Origin: Armatimonadetes bacterium UBA5419
GTDB taxonomy: Bacteria > Armatimonadota > UBA10988
Direction of reading: 5' to 3'
Length of the DNA: 6,111 nt
Assembly: GCA_002409445.1 (NCBI GenBank)
Contig: DHNJ01000136.1
Span: 1-6,111 of the forward strand
Shown: in pieces, positions 4,463 to 6,111 of the stretch
Layout of the letters: each line of letters begins with the position of its first letter
Position numbering within the stretch: position 1 is the first letter of the stretch
Notes under the pieces: generated by a model
The model's database searches: none
What the model saw: the letters and a program-made list of their open reading frames with translations, nothing else
Told to the model about the DNA's origin: nothing
Position numbers and translations under genes: made by a program

Positions 4463-5986
4463 GTGACCCACCTGCGATATCTGTTCGTCCTCATCGTCGC
4501 CCTCGCCGGCCTCGGCGCGCAGGAGGTCGAGCTGGCGCCGCTCTCCGACGAGAGCCAGATGTGCGTCGATTGCCACGGCCAGGTCACCCCCGGCGTCGTC
4601 GCCGCCTGGCGCGACAGCCGCCACGCGCGCACCACGCCGACCGCCGCCCTGGCCCAGCCCGCGCTCCAGCGCCGCTTCTCCGCCGACGAGGCCCCGGCCC
4701 AGGGCGCCGACACCGCCGTCGGCTGCTTCGAGTGCCACGGCCAGCACCCCGACGACCACGCCGACGCCTTCAACCACTTCGGCTACACCATCTCGACCGT
4801 CGTCAGCCCCAACGACTGCGCCACCTGCCACACCGATGAGGTGGAGCAGTACGCGGACACGAAGAAGGCCAACGCCCACGGCACACTGGCCCACAACCCG
4901 CTGTTCAGCCAGTTCGTCTCGACCAGCAGCGCCCACCGCGCGGTCGTCACCGGCGCGCTGACCGGCGAGGCGGGCACCGAGAACGCCCGCAACGAGGCGT
5001 GCTACTCCTGCCACGGCACGCGCATCACCGTCGATGGCCTGCGCACGGTCGATAGCATGCTGGGCGAGATCGAGGTGCCGAACCTGCAAAACTGGCCCAA
5101 CAGCGGCGTCGGCCGGATCAACCCCGACGGCAGCCAGGGCGCCTGCACCGCCTGCCACACGCGGCACACCTTCTCGATCGCCGTCGCCCGCCAGCCCGAG
5201 ACCTGCGGCCACTGCCACCTCAAGCCCGACGTGCCGGCCTACGAGGTCTACAAGGAGAGCCGCCACGGCAACCTCTACAGCGCCCGCGGCGACGACTGGA
5301 ACTGGGACCAGGTGCCCTGGCGGCTGGGCGAGGACACCGAGGCGCCGACCTGCGCGACCTGCCACAACAGCCTGCTGACCGCCGGCGAGGTCGACCCCGA
5401 GGTCATCGCGCCGCGCACGCACAACTTCGGCGAGCGGCTCTGGGTGCGCATCTTCGGCCTGCCCTACAGCCACCCCCAGCCGGTCCACGGCCGCACCTGG
5501 GAGCTGCGCAACGCCGCGGGCCAGCCGCTGCCCACCGACCTCGACGGCACCCCCGCCGCGACGGGGCTGATCAGCGCCGCCGAGCAGGCCGACCGCCAGG
5601 CCGCGATGAGCCGCGTCTGCACCGGCTGCCACAGCAGCTCGACGCCGATCGGCCACTTCGCGCGGTTCAACGAGACCGTCCGCGAGAGCGACCTGATGGT
5701 CCGCGCGGCGACCGACCTGATGAACCTGGCCTGGAACACCGGCCAGGCCAACCCCGCCAACCTGTTCGATGAGGAGATCGAAGGCAAGTGGGTCGACCAA
5801 TGGCTGATCTACGCCAACTCGGCGCGGCTCGGCAGCGCGATGATGGGGCCTGATTTCGTCGGCTTCGAGCAGGGTTGGCACTACATGAACCGCAACCTGC
5901 AGTCGATGGGCGAATGGCTCGCCGGCCGCGGCGTGCTCGGCTTCCCGCTGGTGCCGGTGCCGGCCGAACCGCACGTCGCCCCATGA
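4463..5986 (+). CDS. Exported octahaem cytochrome c of the hydroxylamine oxidoreductase (HAO) family
   Basis: The 507-residue precursor has a signal peptide (MTHLRYLFVLIVALAGLGA, likely cut near residue 19-20) and eight CXXCH haem sites: residues 34-38, 88-92, 119-123, 180-184, 228-232, 248-252, 297-301 and 386-390. Sequence around sites 5-7 is strongly HAO-like: NWPNSGVGRINPDGS (210-224), the ARQPETCGHCH block (242-252), ESRHGNLYSARGDDWNWD (265-282) and APTCATCH (294-301). His residues that could be distal ligands occur in SRHA, RHTF, SRHGN, RTHNF and VHGR. In the family these enzymes oxidise hydroxylamine or hydrazine, or reduce nitrite, NO or hydroxylamine in forms lacking the Tyr cross-link to haem 4. 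Candidate Tyr residues near the C-terminus are Tyr450 and Tyr474, but I cannot align them to the cross-linking Tyr, so direction is open. There is no CXXCK site, which argues against NrfA- or Onr-type nitrite reductases. The GTG start has GGAG (4452-4455) seven bases upstream. No C-terminal membrane anchor is seen. Confidence 0.9.
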   Translation: MTHLRYLFVLIVALAGLGAQEVELAPLSDESQMCVDCHGQVTPGVVAAWRDSRHARTTPTAALAQPALQRRFSADEAPAQGADTAVGCFECHGQHPDDHADAFNHFGYTISTVVSPNDCATCHTDEVEQYADTKKANAHGTLAHNPLFSQFVSTSSAHRAVVTGALTGEAGTENARNEACYSCHGTRITVDGLRTVDSMLGEIEVPNLQNWPNSGVGRINPDGSQGACTACHTRHTFSIAVARQPETCGHCHLKPDVPAYEVYKESRHGNLYSARGDDWNWDQVPWRLGEDTEAPTCATCHNSLLTAGEVDPEVIAPRTHNFGERLWVRIFGLPYSHPQPVHGRTWELRNAAGQPLPTDLDGTPAATGLISAAEQADRQAAMSRVCTGCHSSSTPIGHFARFNETVRESDLMVRAATDLMNLAWNTGQANPANLFDEEIEGKWVDQWLIYANSARLGSAMMGPDFVGFEQGWHYMNRNLQSMGEWLAGRGVLGFPLVPVPAEPHVAP

Positions 5987-6111
5987 CGCCGCTGCGCGCG
6001 CGCTGGGCCAGTCTGCCGCCCCGCCGCCGCGAGGCGGTCTGCTGGCTGCTGCTGGCCGCGCCGGTGCTGCTGCTGCTCTGGCCGCTGTGGCTCGGCGGGG
6101 GCGCGCCGCCG
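5983..6111 (+). CDS. Partial membrane protein, C-terminus off the right edge
   Basis: The visible 43 residues run to the window edge. A basic N-terminus (LRARW...PPRRRE) is followed by a hydrophobic segment at about residues 18-37 (AVCWLLLAAPVLLLLWPLWL), a first transmembrane helix by the positive-inside rule. The start ATG overlaps the cytochrome stop codon as ATGA, a clear sign of translational coupling. A Leu-rich first helix ending in LWPLWLGGG is reminiscent of large multi-span membrane proteins such as the YfhO family, but too little is visible to assign it. It could also be a membrane quinone or electron-transfer partner for the cytochrome. Confidence 0.75.
   Translation, partial: MTPLRARWASLPPRRREAVCWLLLAAPVLLLLWPLWLGGGAPP

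Noticed and set aside
3686..5974. Very long minus-strand open frame opposite the flavoprotein and cytochrome genes
   Set aside because: It is an antisense shadow of high-GC coding sequence. Its translation is a low-complexity Gly/Val/Ala/Arg string with no motif, while the plus strand has eight CXXCH sites and clear family matches.

Overview
The window is high-GC bacterial DNA with compact gene packing. It holds seven genes, five complete and two cut by the window edges, in three blocks. Periplasmic multihaem cytochrome synthesis and an Entner-Doudoroff-type sugar acid module point to a free-living Gram-negative-type bacterium with respiratory nitrogen or electron-transfer chemistry. Planctomycetota or a similar high-GC environmental phylum would fit, but no marker gene here proves the phylum.

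Left block (1-1981, minus strand). A 2-keto-3-deoxygluconate kinase gene (kdgK, PfkB family) is followed after 27 bases by a KDPG/KHG aldolase gene (eda). After another 48 bases comes the start of an unrecognised single-membrane-span, proline-rich protein with a TonB-like layout, cut by the left edge. Kinase and aldolase together convert 2-keto-3-deoxygluconate to pyruvate and glyceraldehyde-3-phosphate, the usual end of uronate, pectin or alginate breakdown. The kinase most likely starts at a GTG at 1981, behind a strong AGGAGG.

Middle block (1982-3898). A 220-base divergent intergenic region with a 12-base perfect palindrome leads into a plus-strand gene of lower GC than its neighbours. It encodes a two-domain protein. 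The C-terminal half reads like the FokI cleavage domain (PD...DAK followed by a GGY segment). The N-terminal half is an aromatic-rich domain I cannot name, and a Thr/Pro/Ala linker joins the two. No methyltransferase lies beside it here, so a solitary or modification-dependent defence nuclease is the leading idea. About 314 non-coding bases with several inverted repeats follow.

Right block (3899-6111, plus strand). A WrbA/flavodoxin-like FMN protein, an exported octahaem cytochrome of the hydroxylamine oxidoreductase (HAO) family, and the start of a membrane protein form a tight operon (3-base gap, then a 4-base ATGA overlap). The leader carries three adjacent perfect inverted repeats, the last of which can pair with the ribosome binding site of the flavoprotein gene. 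The two most interesting items are the FokI-like nuclease with its unknown partner domain and the flavoprotein-HAO-membrane protein operon with its structured leader.
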